From: an archaeon
GTDB taxonomy: Archaea; Nanoarchaeota; Nanoarchaeia; Pacearchaeales; GW2011-AR1
NCBI GenBank assembly: GCA_030639395.1
Contig: DAOWCW010000012.1
Span: forward strand, 1-13,375
Reading direction: 5' to 3'
Length of the DNA stretch: 13,375 bases
The notes under the pieces were generated by a model, which saw only the letters and a list, made by a program, of their open reading frames with translations, was not told where the DNA came from and made no database searches. How positions within the stretch are numbered: the stretch's first letter is position 1; every line of letters starts with the position of its first letter. The position numbers and the translations under genes are program-made. Below are positions 4,369 through 12,009 of this stretch, piece after piece.

Positions 4369-6854
4369 TTTCTAATCTGCACCTCCGTGGAAAATAAAAA
4401 TGGGACACCTTCTAGGTTTGATGTTGTGATTTGCATGTCTTCGGTCGAGAGATCTACATCTAGTTTTCCGTCGGTGTCGAAATCTAGGAGCTTAAAAAGG
4501 CTGTATGTTGCGATTTGTGTTGAGTCGGTTGCACCGTCACAATCTGGATAGATTCCGCAATGTGGAGAAGATGAGTATTCACAAGTTTGGGATCCTGAGT
4601 AATTTGCTGGGATTGGAATTGTTAAGTTGTATGTATTAAATTGAACTGTCCAGTTGCACCCATCGGCTGTTGCTGAGACTGAGGTGTAGGATGCGAGGTC
4701 TTTTGAGATTGTATAGATGACTTTGTTGTGGATTGAGCCTTCGGTCATATTGTCTGCGACTAGTCCTGTTTTTAGAGTTAGGTTGTTGTTTTGAGACGTT
4801 GATGATACTGGGATGTTGATTGAATATGGGTCTCCTAGTTTTAGAAAGTTTTCTTGGTATTCGCTGAGGTTGTAGACTGGTTGATTGTTGACTTCGACGA
4901 GGGCTGTCCATTTTGGTCCAGAGTATGAGATTGTGGTTGCCTCCAAGAGAGTTGAGCCTGAAGGTAATGAGAATGTTGCGTTTTCTGAATCTGTAAATGG
5001 TTGCTCTATCGTTGCTAGGAGACCTACTGATGGTGTTTCTTTTGTGTATTCGAATTCAATGTAGGAATCAGGAAAGAGTTGTGAAAAGAAGTCACCTGAG
5101 ACTTCGACTGTTTGTTCGTAGTATGCTGTTTCGATTAATTCTTCGGCAATTTTTTCGTAGATGTCTTTGAGGTCGTCGATTGCTGAGTAAAAAATTCCGT
5201 CGGAACATGCAGCCATTCTGATTAGGGCTTCTGTGTCTGGTTCATCTCCAAATCCTATTGTATATGTTTTTATTCCATAATTGTCATAAGCATCGCATAC
5301 GGCCTTAATTGCATCGTCTTCTGGGTCTCCTGTGTTTTGCTCTTCACATTTTGTATTTGCTACTCCAGCACTCATTACTGTGATTACTCTGAGTTTGGAT
5401 GAATTTGAGTTATTAACTAAATCTTCTACTGCCCTATTAATTCCACAGCAAGTGCAAGTAGAAGCTCCAGCCTTCCATTCGGATATGGTATCATTTAGGG
5501 AGGCACTGTCGATCGACAAGGGGTGGTAGTCATCGTCCGCTGCTGTGGTGCCATATCCTACTAATCCCACTCTGTTGCTTAGATCACTTAGTACTAGTTT
5601 TACAAATTCATAGTTCCCTTCTTTCAGTAAATCTATAGCCGACCCTCCTTGCATTTGTCCAGAAACACTCGTGACAGAAAAAACGTCAATGTCTTTCGAG
5701 TTGTTCTCTATGTAGTTCATGTCATCCATTCCAAATCTTATGGGAATTGTTTTCTTATTTAAATCTGAGAAATTTAAGAGGGAGGCTAGAGTTGCATTTG
5801 GGATTGTTATTGTGGATGTTCCGTCAGAAGAAGCATTGAAGACTTGGGTTTTCCCGAGGGTTAGAAATGTGTTGATTGTGTTGTTGAAGCGAAGGGATAT
5901 TGTTAGTCCAGTTAGGTTTCCTGGAATATGGAATCCGTCATAGAGGTTTATGATACCCTGTATTCCTGGAAGATAATATCTTGTTGGTTGTTCATATGAT
6001 ACTTCGCTGTCGTAAGTTATTTTTATAAAGCCGCCAGTGATGTGGAGACTGTGTCCTTTGATTTGGATTGTGTTGCTACCTGATGTAAAGTGGGATGTGC
6101 TTAGGTTGTAGGTTACGGGTGTGAAATCATCTGGAGATGCGGAGAATATTCCGAGTGAATTGCCGTTTACTAGTATTTCGAAATCGTTATTGATTACGAG
6201 TTCTATGTCTGCCGACTTTATTGTTCCTTGGTAATTTAGTATTGTTGTTATGTTTCCTTCTCCGACGTATCCTCCGAAATACTTGTATTCTGTTCTTGAT
6301 GAACTTGAAAGGAATGCTCGTGTTGAAAATCCAGTTACGCTGCCGTTTCCTCCTATTCCACTTATTATTTGTCTGTCTGTAAAAATGTTTTCGGCTGTTT
6401 CGAAGGGTGTTGAGTTTTGGGATGCTAAGAGTGTGTTGCCAAACCATATCCCGATGTTTTCTTTTGTGGAGAGTGAAGCTAGTGTTTCGCTTGCTAGGGC
6501 TTTGGCAATTGTTATATCGGTTATGTAGAATTCTCCGATTTGTTCGAGGATAGATTTTGACGTATCGGTTATTTTACCTTCTGTAATTAGTTGCTGGGCG
6601 TAGGTGTTGTCGAAGTCTCCGATTGAAAGCGAACCTAAGGATTCTAGGATATCTGCTGTTATTGTTGGTTCTTGTCTGGATTGTTTTAGGACTGGTGATA
6701 TGGCGATGACTGTTATGATTATGATTGTTAATGCAATAAGAGCGTCAATTGTAAAAAACTGCCCTTTTGATGATGTTTTTTTGGGGCGTGGGGAGGATAG
6801 CTTCGCTACTTGACTTGGCAAACCCAATGAAAACGATTTTTTTATTCTTGCCAT
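4359..6854 (-). CDS. Large class III-signal surface protein with vWA domain (pilus adhesin candidate)
   Basis: 831 residues. The basic leader ends in SSKGQFFTIDAL: probable cleavage after G31, then a hydrophobic pilin-like helix (about 33-50). Around 190-290 is a beta sandwich resembling galactose-binding-like folds (FEILVNGN...NTIQIKG). A vWA domain spans about 388-575, followed by more beta-rich sequence and a calcium-loop-like D791-x-D793-x-D795-G near the end. The vWA metal site is degenerate: the DxSxS motif reads S396-V-S398-G-Q400, and the later Asp is A496 (MSAGVAN). Six cysteines in the domain (C467, C469, C470, C503, C520, C550) could form disulfides. It overlaps the preceding gene by 13 bases and the next by 10. 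A subunit bearing a large vWA head on a pilin stem suggests a tip or adhesin (inference). The vWA segment lacks the strand skew of the rest of the gene. Confidence 0.88.
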   Translation of the reverse strand: MARIKKSFSLGLPSQVAKLSSPRPKKTSSKGQFFTIDALIALTIIIITVIAISPVLKQSRQEPTITADILESLGSLSIGDFDNTYAQQLITEGKITDTSKSILEQIGEFYITDITIAKALASETLASLSTKENIGIWFGNTLLASQNSTPFETAENIFTDRQIISGIGGNGSVTGFSTRAFLSSSSRTEYKYFGGYVGEGNITTILNYQGTIKSADIELVINNDFEILVNGNSLGIFSASPDDFTPVTYNLSTSHFTSGSNTIQIKGHSLHITGGFIKITYDSEVSYEQPTRYYLPGIQGIINLYDGFHIPGNLTGLTISLRFNNTINTFLTLGKTQVFNASSDGTSTITIPNATLASLLNFSDLNKKTIPIRFGMDDMNYIENNSKDIDVFSVTSVSGQMQGGSAIDLLKEGNYEFVKLVLSDLSNRVGLVGYGTTAADDDYHPLSIDSASLNDTISEWKAGASTCTCCGINRAVEDLVNNSNSSKLRVITVMSAGVANTKCEEQNTGDPEDDAIKAVCDAYDNYGIKTYTIGFGDEPDTEALIRMAACSDGIFYSAIDDLKDIYEKIAEELIETAYYEQTVEVSGDFFSQLFPDSYIEFEYTKETPSVGLLATIEQPFTDSENATFSLPSGSTLLEATTISYSGPKWTALVEVNNQPVYNLSEYQENFLKLGDPYSINIPVSSTSQNNNLTLKTGLVADNMTEGSIHNKVIYTISKDLASYTSVSATADGCNWTVQFNTYNLTIPIPANYSGSQTCEYSSSPHCGIYPDCDGATDSTQIATYSLFKLLDFDTDGKLDVDLSTEDMQITTSNLEGVPFLFSTEVQIRKWY
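5220..5755. other. Segment of contrasting base composition covering the vWA domain
   Basis: On the + strand G greatly outnumbers C in the rows on both sides (for example about 18 to 3 at 5761-5820), but the bias is lost or reversed here (about 8 to 12 at 5401-5460, 6 to 13 at 5581-5640). Counts were made by eye. The segment corresponds to residues about 367-545, most of the vWA domain. Recombination or recent domain acquisition would explain it; selection on conserved residues is the alternative. Confidence 0.55.
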
Positions 6855-7396
6855 ATGTATAGATATAAGGGAGTTGTTTTATTTTGGTAGATTGTGAATC
6901 GGGTTGTTTTGATTAGGTTTTTTGCGTCGATGTTTTGTTTTGTTATTCCGGGTTTGCCTATCCCTTCTATTGATCCAGTGCTGACTGTCATATTTTGGTC
7001 TAGGAAAAAGTAATAATTGTATTCGGTGTTGAGGAGATTTTTTGTTTTTGTATAGTTATTTTGGACGTATATCATTTGATAGAGTGTTTCTAATTTTGAT
7101 TGGTTGATTTTGTTGGATGTTGTTATTCCTAGAGATATTGCGTTATTTGAATTCCAGTTTTTTGGGTAGCCTTCTGAGAGTAGGCTGTCTGCGATTATTT
7201 TGCCGTCGTATGAGAGGAATTCGAAGCTTTCTTTTGCTTGGGAAGGTTGGTTTAGGGAGTAGATAAAGAATATCATGATACCGACTAGGAAGAGGGCTAG
7301 TCCTGACATTAGGTCTAAGCTCCAAATCTGTCCTCGACAATTTTGAAACTTCGGAATTTCGGACGACTGGCTTGTTTTTATTGTTTTTTGCTTCAT
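6842..7396 (-). CDS. Prepilin-like minor subunit with class III-type N-terminus
   Basis: A 184-residue protein whose ATG overlaps the previous stop (ATGA). A 22-residue basic leader ends in NCRGQIWSLDL; cleavage is expected after G22, followed by a hydrophobic helix (about 27-48) typical of type IV pilin stems. The remainder is polar, Asn- and Thr-rich, with several N-x-S/T sequons and no recognised domain. The acidic residue (D28) is six positions from the glutamine rather than five as in the standard QxSxE pattern, the same variant as in the vWA gene downstream. It is probably a minor pilin or a filament initiation subunit rather than the main pilin, given its size and variant signal. Function is inferred from the signal and the operon. 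Confidence 0.82.
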   Translation of the reverse strand: MKQKTIKTSQSSEIPKFQNCRGQIWSLDLMSGLALFLVGIMIFFIYSLNQPSQAKESFEFLSYDGKIIADSLLSEGYPKNWNSNNAISLGITTSNKINQSKLETLYQMIYVQNNYTKTKNLLNTEYNYYFFLDQNMTVSTGSIEGIGKPGITKQNIDAKNLIKTTRFTIYQNKTTPLYLYIWQE

Positions 7397-7827
7397 TGGT
7401 TTAAGTGAATTTGTCCATCTATTTTTTCGATTTTGTTTTGGGTTTTGTTGATGTTGCCTATGATTTCTGGAATGGGAAGCGTTAGGGCATGTTTGTTGTT
7501 TGTTGTTTTAATATATATTATTCCTAAGTCGATTATGATGTCATATTCTTGTCCTCTTGATGTTGCTGGGATTTCGAATTGTCTCAAATATCCATCGCTT
7601 GATTCGAGTGCGAGGTTTATTTCATTTTGGACTGTTAGTGCTATTTCTTTTAGTTGGATGTTTTGATGTTGGTAAGTTTTGTCTTGTTGACTATTTTGGA
7701 TTGCGAGAAGAAAGAGAGAGACAAAAAAAGCTAATGCACTCACGACGATTAGGAATTCGATAGCTACCTGACCTCGACGTGAACTATGAGTTAATAGTGG
7801 ATGGCGGACGGTGAATCGTGGTTTCAT
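7393..7827 (-). CDS. Archaeal type IV pilin-like protein
   Basis: A 144-residue protein starting one base after the previous stop. The leader of 19 residues ends RRG, followed by QVAIEFLIV, a good class III prepilin site (cleavage after G19, Glu five residues in) that leads into a hydrophobic helix to about residue 43. The C-terminal part is short and soluble, with a predicted beta-rich portion (YDIIIDLGIIYIKT). Size and layout fit a major or minor archaeal pilin assembled by the machinery encoded divergently at 9239-13017. Processing would need a prepilin peptidase (EppA/FlaK/PibD type), which is not in the window. Confidence 0.86.
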   Translation of the reverse strand: MKPRFTVRHPLLTHSSRRGQVAIEFLIVVSALAFFVSLFLLAIQNSQQDKTYQHQNIQLKEIALTVQNEINLALESSDGYLRQFEIPATSRGQEYDIIIDLGIIYIKTTNNKHALTLPIPEIIGNINKTQNKIEKIDGQIHLNQ

Positions 7828-7828
7828 T

Positions 7829-8299
7829 TTAGTTTTGGGAGATTATTGCATGGGTTTGATTTGCGATAACTACTATGTTTTTTAGTCCTGAGGTTGTTGT
7901 GATTTGTGAGGATAAATCTTCGGCGATTGGGACGTTGCTTGGAAATGCCGCCTTGTTTTGCCCTGATGCTAAATTGTAGATTATTATGATTACGTTGTCT
8001 GTTATTTCTATGGATTGGACATTTTCTGGGAGGTGTGCGGAGATCGTTGATTTTGATGGTTCGCCTGCGTAGAAGACGGTTTCTGAAGTTGATATTATTT
8101 TAGCTGCGAAGTTGTTGATTTGATTTGACCTTATTCTGTCGTTGATTGTGTTGCTATAGAAGCATCCGATACCGAGGATTCCGATTATGACGATAGTTAG
8201 AAAACCCATTAATATTAGGAGCTCCATAGACGATTGGGCTCGGCATTTTTGACACCGTGTTGGTGAATTTTGGTTATATCCTCGTAAATTTAATTTCAT
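7829..8299 (-). CDS. Archaeal type IV pilin-like protein, first gene of the pilin operon
   Basis: A 156-residue protein. After a basic leader containing a C16-x-x-C19 pair, the sequence RAQSSMELLIL fits the class III signal pattern QxSxExxxL exactly, with cleavage expected between A21 and Q22. A hydrophobic helix follows to about residue 45, then a soluble domain of about 110 residues with beta-strand patterns and a few sequons. The start is placed for a leaderless or short-leader mRNA. It is the best candidate for a structural pilin because it is promoter-proximal and has the canonical motif. Cys in a leader peptide is unusual. Confidence 0.87.
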   Translation of the reverse strand: MKLNLRGYNQNSPTRCQKCRAQSSMELLILMGFLTIVIIGILGIGCFYSNTINDRIRSNQINNFAAKIISTSETVFYAGEPSKSTISAHLPENVQSIEITDNVIIIIYNLASGQNKAAFPSNVPIAEDLSSQITTTSGLKNIVVIANQTHAIISQN

Positions 8300-8315
8300 T
8301 ATTGATTTGGATGGA

Positions 8316-8327
8316 CTTTTAATTATT
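8316..8327 (-). promoter_or_regulatory. Possible promoter of the pilin operon
   Basis: Read on the - strand, AATAATTAAAAG ends 16 bases before the ATG at 8299. This is the only TATA-like sequence at a plausible distance, though slightly closer than in the other promoters here. The 161-base region 8300-8460 separates this operon from the divergent machinery cluster and could hold shared regulatory sites; I see no clear operator in it. Confidence 0.35.
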
Positions 8328-8430
8328 GGTATCGTGAACTGCTTAATCAGTGCTATACTAATTTGAATGTCATCCTCTTTGTGTTTGGTGGGAAATTATG
8401 TTAATAAAGCTGTTGAAAGGGAAACAATAT

Positions 8431-8439
8431 GTTTATAAG
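8431..8439 (+). promoter_or_regulatory. Archaeal promoter of the pilus machinery cluster
   Basis: GTTTATAAG, preceded by an A-rich GGGAAACAAT stretch that could serve as BRE, ends 21 bases before the ATG at 8461. The spacing matches the promoters at 1588 and 13071 and predicts a leaderless first message. Confidence 0.55.
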
Positions 8440-8460
8440 ATTTGAAAGTTAGGTAGATTT

Positions 8461-9234
8461 ATGGTGAGAAGGAGTGGTGTGATACTATTGGGTATTTTGG
8501 TTGGATTGTTTTTGGTTGTTGCGAGTTGGCCTTATTTGTCTTATCAGATGGATGCTCCTAGTGGAGCGGTGACTGGAAATTCTGTTAGGGAGGCAGTTGA
8601 AAATTTTTATGAAACGAGTTCTATAAATCAGAGGATTTTTATTTTGTCTCAGGTTATTTTGTTGATTATTATTGTAATTGCGGCTTTTTTTATTATTAGG
8701 AGATTTCGATCTAAGGAGAAATTGTTCAAGGAAGATTATGTGGCAGAAACTGGAAGCAAGAGGTCGCGGACTGATCTTGATGTTTTGTATGAGATGTTGA
8801 GGCAGAAAAAGGAGATTAATTTGGAAGATGTTGAGCGAGTGTTTCAGGTTAGTCCTGAAGTAGCACTTGGATGGTCTAAAATTCTTGAAAATGGGAATCT
8901 TGCTGAAGTTGATTATCCAAGATTTGGGAAGCCGGTTTTGAGATTGATTGAGAAGATGGTAGTGAAGGTTGAAAATAGCGAGATAGAAAAAAAGATCGGT
9001 AAAGGCGGTGCGAAAAAAGTTGTTGCTGGGAAGATTAAGGGTAATGAAGGGGAAGTTGTTGCTGGGAAGATTAAGAAGAAAGTTGTTGCTGGGAAGATTA
9101 AGAAGAAAGGTGCTAGAAAGAAAGTTGTTGCACATAAAATTTCATCTTCAAAAAAGAAGGGGAAAGTTTCGGCTTCGGCGAACAAAAAGAAAAGGGGAAG
9201 GAAAGTTGTTGGGAAAGCTAGAAAGAAAAGGTAA
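8461..9234 (+). CDS. Two-pass membrane protein with cytoplasmic winged helix and lysine-rich repeat tail
   Basis: 257 residues and the first gene of the machinery cluster. The first membrane helix spans about residues 7-25, then comes an external loop of about 35 residues, and a second helix at about 59-80 ends in RRFRSKEK. The C-terminal part is thus probably cytoplasmic. Residues about 104-162 look like a winged helix (LDVLYEMLRQKKEINLEDVE, helices, then a FGKPVLRL wing). The last 75 residues are Lys-rich, with VVAGKIK at 187, 199 and 208 and VVAHKIS at 222. No family is recognised. The plan recalls membrane-bound archaellum regulators such as Sulfolobus ArnR (HTH plus two membrane helices, there in the opposite order), so it could regulate the adjacent divergent pilin operon; a structural role at the pilus base is the alternative. 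The ATPase gene begins four bases after its stop. Confidence 0.82.
   Translation: MVRRSGVILLGILVGLFLVVASWPYLSYQMDAPSGAVTGNSVREAVENFYETSSINQRIFILSQVILLIIIVIAAFFIIRRFRSKEKLFKEDYVAETGSKRSRTDLDVLYEMLRQKKEINLEDVERVFQVSPEVALGWSKILENGNLAEVDYPRFGKPVLRLIEKMVVKVENSEIEKKIGKGGAKKVVAGKIKGNEGEVVAGKIKKKVVAGKIKKKGARKKVVAHKISSSKKKGKVSASANKKKRGRKVVGKARKKR
9019..9102 (+). repeat. Imperfectly spaced 21-base repeats encoding VVAGKIK
   Basis: GTTGTTGCTGGGAAGATTAAG occurs identically at 9019-9039, 9055-9075 and 9082-9102, and a diverged partial copy (GTTGTTGCA) starts at 9124. The spacers between copies vary (15 and 6 bases). The nucleotide identity points to recent duplication within the lysine-rich tail. Confidence 0.85.
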
Positions 9235-9238
9235 CTGA

Positions 9239-11047
9239 ATGAAAAAAAATAAGAAAAAGAAAAGAGGTATTTCAGAAGAGACTGAATTTGGAAGGAAGGT
9301 GAAGGATGCGGTTAGTGGAGCACATAGTAGTGTGCCTTCTAAAAAGAAAGCTAATGTTCTGGCTTCATCGACTGTGCGTAATAGTGTATCTTCTAAGAAG
9401 AAAGCTGATATTCTGGCTTTACCTGGCAAGAAGGTGGGGCGGATTGTCGGGAAAAAGGTAAAGAAGATTGTTGGGAAAGAAGCAAAGAAGATTGTTGGAA
9501 AGCAGGTAAAAGATTTTGGGAAAGTTCTTGAAAGTTATACTGTAAAGTCTGAAGGTAATATGGATATTTCTGTTCGGATTAAGAAGAAAGGCCCTATGAT
9601 TATTTATGATTTGGAGATTCCGGAGGTTGATGCTGCGACTAGTGTTTTACTTGAGGATGTTCGTAATGAGTTGATTAGTGTGGCTACTGTTGGAATGAGA
9701 GAGATTGTTGATCCTGATGCCGTTGAGGGAATTCGGAAGAAGTTTAGTAAGGATGCTGAGAAGATGTTGGATAGAAAAATTCCTACGATAGGGAAGGATA
9801 CGAAGCAAGTTTTGGTAAATAAGTTGATGCAGGACATGTTAGGATTGGGGGAAATTGAGTTTTTGGTGAATGATTCGAATTTGGAGGAGATTGTGATTCC
9901 GTCGTCTAAGGAGCCGATTCGTATTTATCACAAGAAGTATGGGTGGTTGCAAACTAGCTTTAGTATTAAGCGAGAGGATGAAATTATTAATTATTCTAAT
10001 ATTGTTGCACGGCGAGTTGGTCGGCAGATTACGGTTCTTAGTCCTTTGTTGGATGCGCATTTGGTTTCGGGGGACAGGGTTAATGCTGTACTTTATCCGA
10101 TTAGCACGAAAGGGAACACAATTACAATTCGGCGGTTTGCTCGTGACCCATATACGATTGTTGATTTGATTGATAATAAGACGATGGATTTGGATATTGC
10201 GGTTTTGTTGTGGTTGGCTGTTGAATATGAAATGAATGTTATTTTTTCTGGTGGGACTGCCTCTGGAAAAACTGTTATTTTAAATGCTTGCATGCCTTTT
10301 GTTCCGCCAAATCACAGGATTCTTAGTGTTGAGGATACGCGGGAATTGATGTTGCCTGACTTTTTATATTGGACGCCGCTTGTAACTCGGAGTGCGAATC
10401 CTGAGGGGAAGGGTGCTGTTAGTATGTTGGATTTGTTGGTGAATTCTCTGAGGATGAGACCTGATCGGATTGTTTTGGGTGAAATGCGTCGGCAGGAAGA
10501 GGCGATGGTTATGTTTGAGGCTATGCATACTGGGCATTCTGTTTATGCTACGATGCACGCGAATTCTGCTTCTGAGACTGTGTCGCGTTTGATTAATCCG
10601 CCCTTGAGTGTTCCTGCTAATTTACTTGATGCGGTGAATTTAAATGTTGTGATGTTTAGGGATCGGCGACGTGGAATAAGGAGAGTTTTTCAAGTTGGTG
10701 AGTTTAATGTAAAGGGAAATAGAGCTGATGCCAATATTATTTATCGTTGGGTTCCTGAGGGTGATAGGATTATTAAGCATGGGGAAAGTTCTAGATTCTT
10801 TGAGGACATTTCTAGAAATACTGGAATGACGCAAACTGAGATTAATGAGAATCTTGAGGAGAAGAAAAAGATTTTGGTTTGGCTGATTAAAAATAAGATT
10901 CGGAGTTTGTCTGAGATTGGGAAGATTATGAATTATTATTATTCTGATAAAGTTACCCTTGTAAAGGAGATTCGAGCCAACAATGTGAAGATGTTTGCCA
11001 CGGCAAACAAGGTCTCCCGTAATGAACAGATGACAGGTAGCAAGTAG
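9239..11047 (+). CDS. Type II/IV secretion-type ATPase of a pilus system (FlaI/TadA family)
   Basis: 602 residues. Hexameric ATPase expected to drive pilin assembly or retraction at the inner face of the membrane. Residues 1 to about 95 are a lysine-rich, repeat-bearing extension absent from most family members. An N-terminal domain follows, and the RecA-like core carries Walker A GGTASGKT (338-345), an Asp box (LSVEDTRELMLP), a Walker B region RIVLGEMR with E415, and a His box (HTGHSVYATMHANS). The ATPase core is complete and intact. The two T2SSF platform genes downstream and the divergent pilin operon fix its role. The short distance (four bases) to the preceding gene indicates co-transcription. 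It is closest in style to archaeal pilus/archaellum ATPases; whether it powers adhesion, motility or uptake cannot be told from the sequence. Confidence 0.95.
   Translation: MKKNKKKKRGISEETEFGRKVKDAVSGAHSSVPSKKKANVLASSTVRNSVSSKKKADILALPGKKVGRIVGKKVKKIVGKEAKKIVGKQVKDFGKVLESYTVKSEGNMDISVRIKKKGPMIIYDLEIPEVDAATSVLLEDVRNELISVATVGMREIVDPDAVEGIRKKFSKDAEKMLDRKIPTIGKDTKQVLVNKLMQDMLGLGEIEFLVNDSNLEEIVIPSSKEPIRIYHKKYGWLQTSFSIKREDEIINYSNIVARRVGRQITVLSPLLDAHLVSGDRVNAVLYPISTKGNTITIRRFARDPYTIVDLIDNKTMDLDIAVLLWLAVEYEMNVIFSGGTASGKTVILNACMPFVPPNHRILSVEDTRELMLPDFLYWTPLVTRSANPEGKGAVSMLDLLVNSLRMRPDRIVLGEMRRQEEAMVMFEAMHTGHSVYATMHANSASETVSRLINPPLSVPANLLDAVNLNVVMFRDRRRGIRRVFQVGEFNVKGNRADANIIYRWVPEGDRIIKHGESSRFFEDISRNTGMTQTEINENLEEKKKILVWLIKNKIRSLSEIGKIMNYYYSDKVTLVKEIRANNVKMFATANKVSRNEQMTGSK
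9328..9419 (+). repeat. 54-base repeat pair in the ATPase N-terminal extension
   Basis: Two copies (9328-9365 and 9382-9419) sit at a 54-base, 18-codon offset and encode SSKKKADILAL-like segments. They are followed by KKIVGK repeats near 9463 and 9487. They lie wholly within the lysine-rich extension and preserve the reading frame. Confidence 0.7.
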
Positions 11048-11097
11048 TAGAACTTGTTGTGCGTTTGTAAGAGTTAAGTTTGGAGAAAATGAGAGAT

Positions 11098-11110
11098 GAT
11101 AAATAAAATA
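11098..11110 (+). promoter_or_regulatory. Weak candidate promoter before the first platform gene
   Basis: GATAAATAAAATA ends 14 bases before the ATG at 11125, closer than the other promoters. The 77-base gap after the ATPase stop is the reason to consider a separate start. Co-transcription with the ATPase is equally likely. Confidence 0.25.
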
Positions 11111-11124
11111 TTGAATTTGGAAAG

Positions 11125-12009
11125 ATGGTAGTGTTTAGAATTCCGCTCGCCGATTCTAATATTGAAAAACTAAGGTCTAGATCAAAGTTTTTTAGTTCTA
11201 GATTTCATCATAAGAGAAAGTCTGTTTTGCGGGAGTATCTTGAGGAGATTGATGTTAAGTTGTCGAGGGAGGAATATTTGGGAATTGTTTTGAGATCCTT
11301 TGTAAATACATTTTTGATTTTGATGATTTTATTTAGTTCGCTTTTGATGGTGGCTGGAGTTTCGATGTTTTGGATTTATGCTTTGGGGTTGAGTATTATT
11401 TTTTCTATGTCGATTTCTTTTAGTCAGTTGGCCTATCCTAAAGTTTTTGCATCAAGGCGAGAAAAAGATATTGAGAAGAATTTGATTTTTGCTTTGGAAG
11501 ATATTTTGATTCAGTTGAATTCTGGGATTCCATTATTTGATATTTTAACGAATATTTCGATGTCGGATTATGGGGAGTTGAGCAAGGAGTTTAAGAAAGC
11601 GGTTAGGAGGATTGGTGCAGGTGACCCTGAGGCTGAGGTTTTGGCGGATATTAGTGCTAAAAGTCATTCAGTTTTTTTTAAGAGAACGCTTTGGCAAATT
11701 AGTAATGGGTTGAATGCTGGAAGTGATATGTCGTCGATAATTCGTGAAAATATTAGGACGTTGAATGAGGAACAGATGATTCAGATTCAGGATTATGGGA
11801 ACAAGTTGAATCCGCTAATTATGATGTATATGTTGATTTCGGTGATTGTTCCTGCGTTATCGGTTAGTTTTATGACGGTGATTGCTTCGATGATTGGACT
11901 GGAGAAAAATTTGACGATGGGTTTGTTTTTGGGACTTTTTGTTTTTGTTGTGTTTTTTCAAATTATGTTTTTGGGAATGATTAAATCTAAACGACCGAGT
12001 TTATTATGA
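11125..12009 (+). CDS. T2SSF-domain pilus platform protein (TadB/FlaJ-like)
   Basis: 294 residues. Membrane platform that couples the ATPase to the growing filament. A basic cytoplasmic N-terminus is followed by two membrane helices (about 57-76 and 78-102), a cytoplasmic T2SSF helical domain (about 115-228, with LEDILIQLNSGIPLFDIL and LWQISNGLNAGSDMSSII marking its two halves), and two more membrane helices (about 230-256 and 264-287). The order TM-TM-domain-TM-TM is usual for the family. Archaellum FlaJ is generally one longer protein, whereas here a second T2SSF protein follows, as in bacterial Tad systems (TadB plus TadC) and some archaeal pili. The two are probably a heteromeric platform (inference). 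A GGAAAG just before the ATG may help initiation. Confidence 0.92.
   Translation: MVVFRIPLADSNIEKLRSRSKFFSSRFHHKRKSVLREYLEEIDVKLSREEYLGIVLRSFVNTFLILMILFSSLLMVAGVSMFWIYALGLSIIFSMSISFSQLAYPKVFASRREKDIEKNLIFALEDILIQLNSGIPLFDILTNISMSDYGELSKEFKKAVRRIGAGDPEAEVLADISAKSHSVFFKRTLWQISNGLNAGSDMSSIIRENIRTLNEEQMIQIQDYGNKLNPLIMMYMLISVIVPALSVSFMTVIASMIGLEKNLTMGLFLGLFVFVVFFQIMFLGMIKSKRPSLL

Noticed and set aside
3950..4408. A 152-codon - strand frame overlapping the end of the vWA gene and the surface protein gene
   Set aside because: It is an out-of-frame copy of the surface gene region: rich in Asn, Arg and His, with no membrane helix or domain. The in-frame gene has a good membrane helix and operon junction.
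9019..9102. Insertion sequence or intergenic repeat
   Set aside because: The copies lie inside one open frame and encode an in-frame basic peptide repeat, so they are internal gene repeats.
8485..9135. A 216-codon - strand frame opposite the winged-helix membrane protein
   Set aside because: Its composition (Asn, Leu, Ser, Phe) is what the complement of T/G- and lysine-rich coding gives. The + strand frame has a promoter, membrane helices and a recognisable domain.
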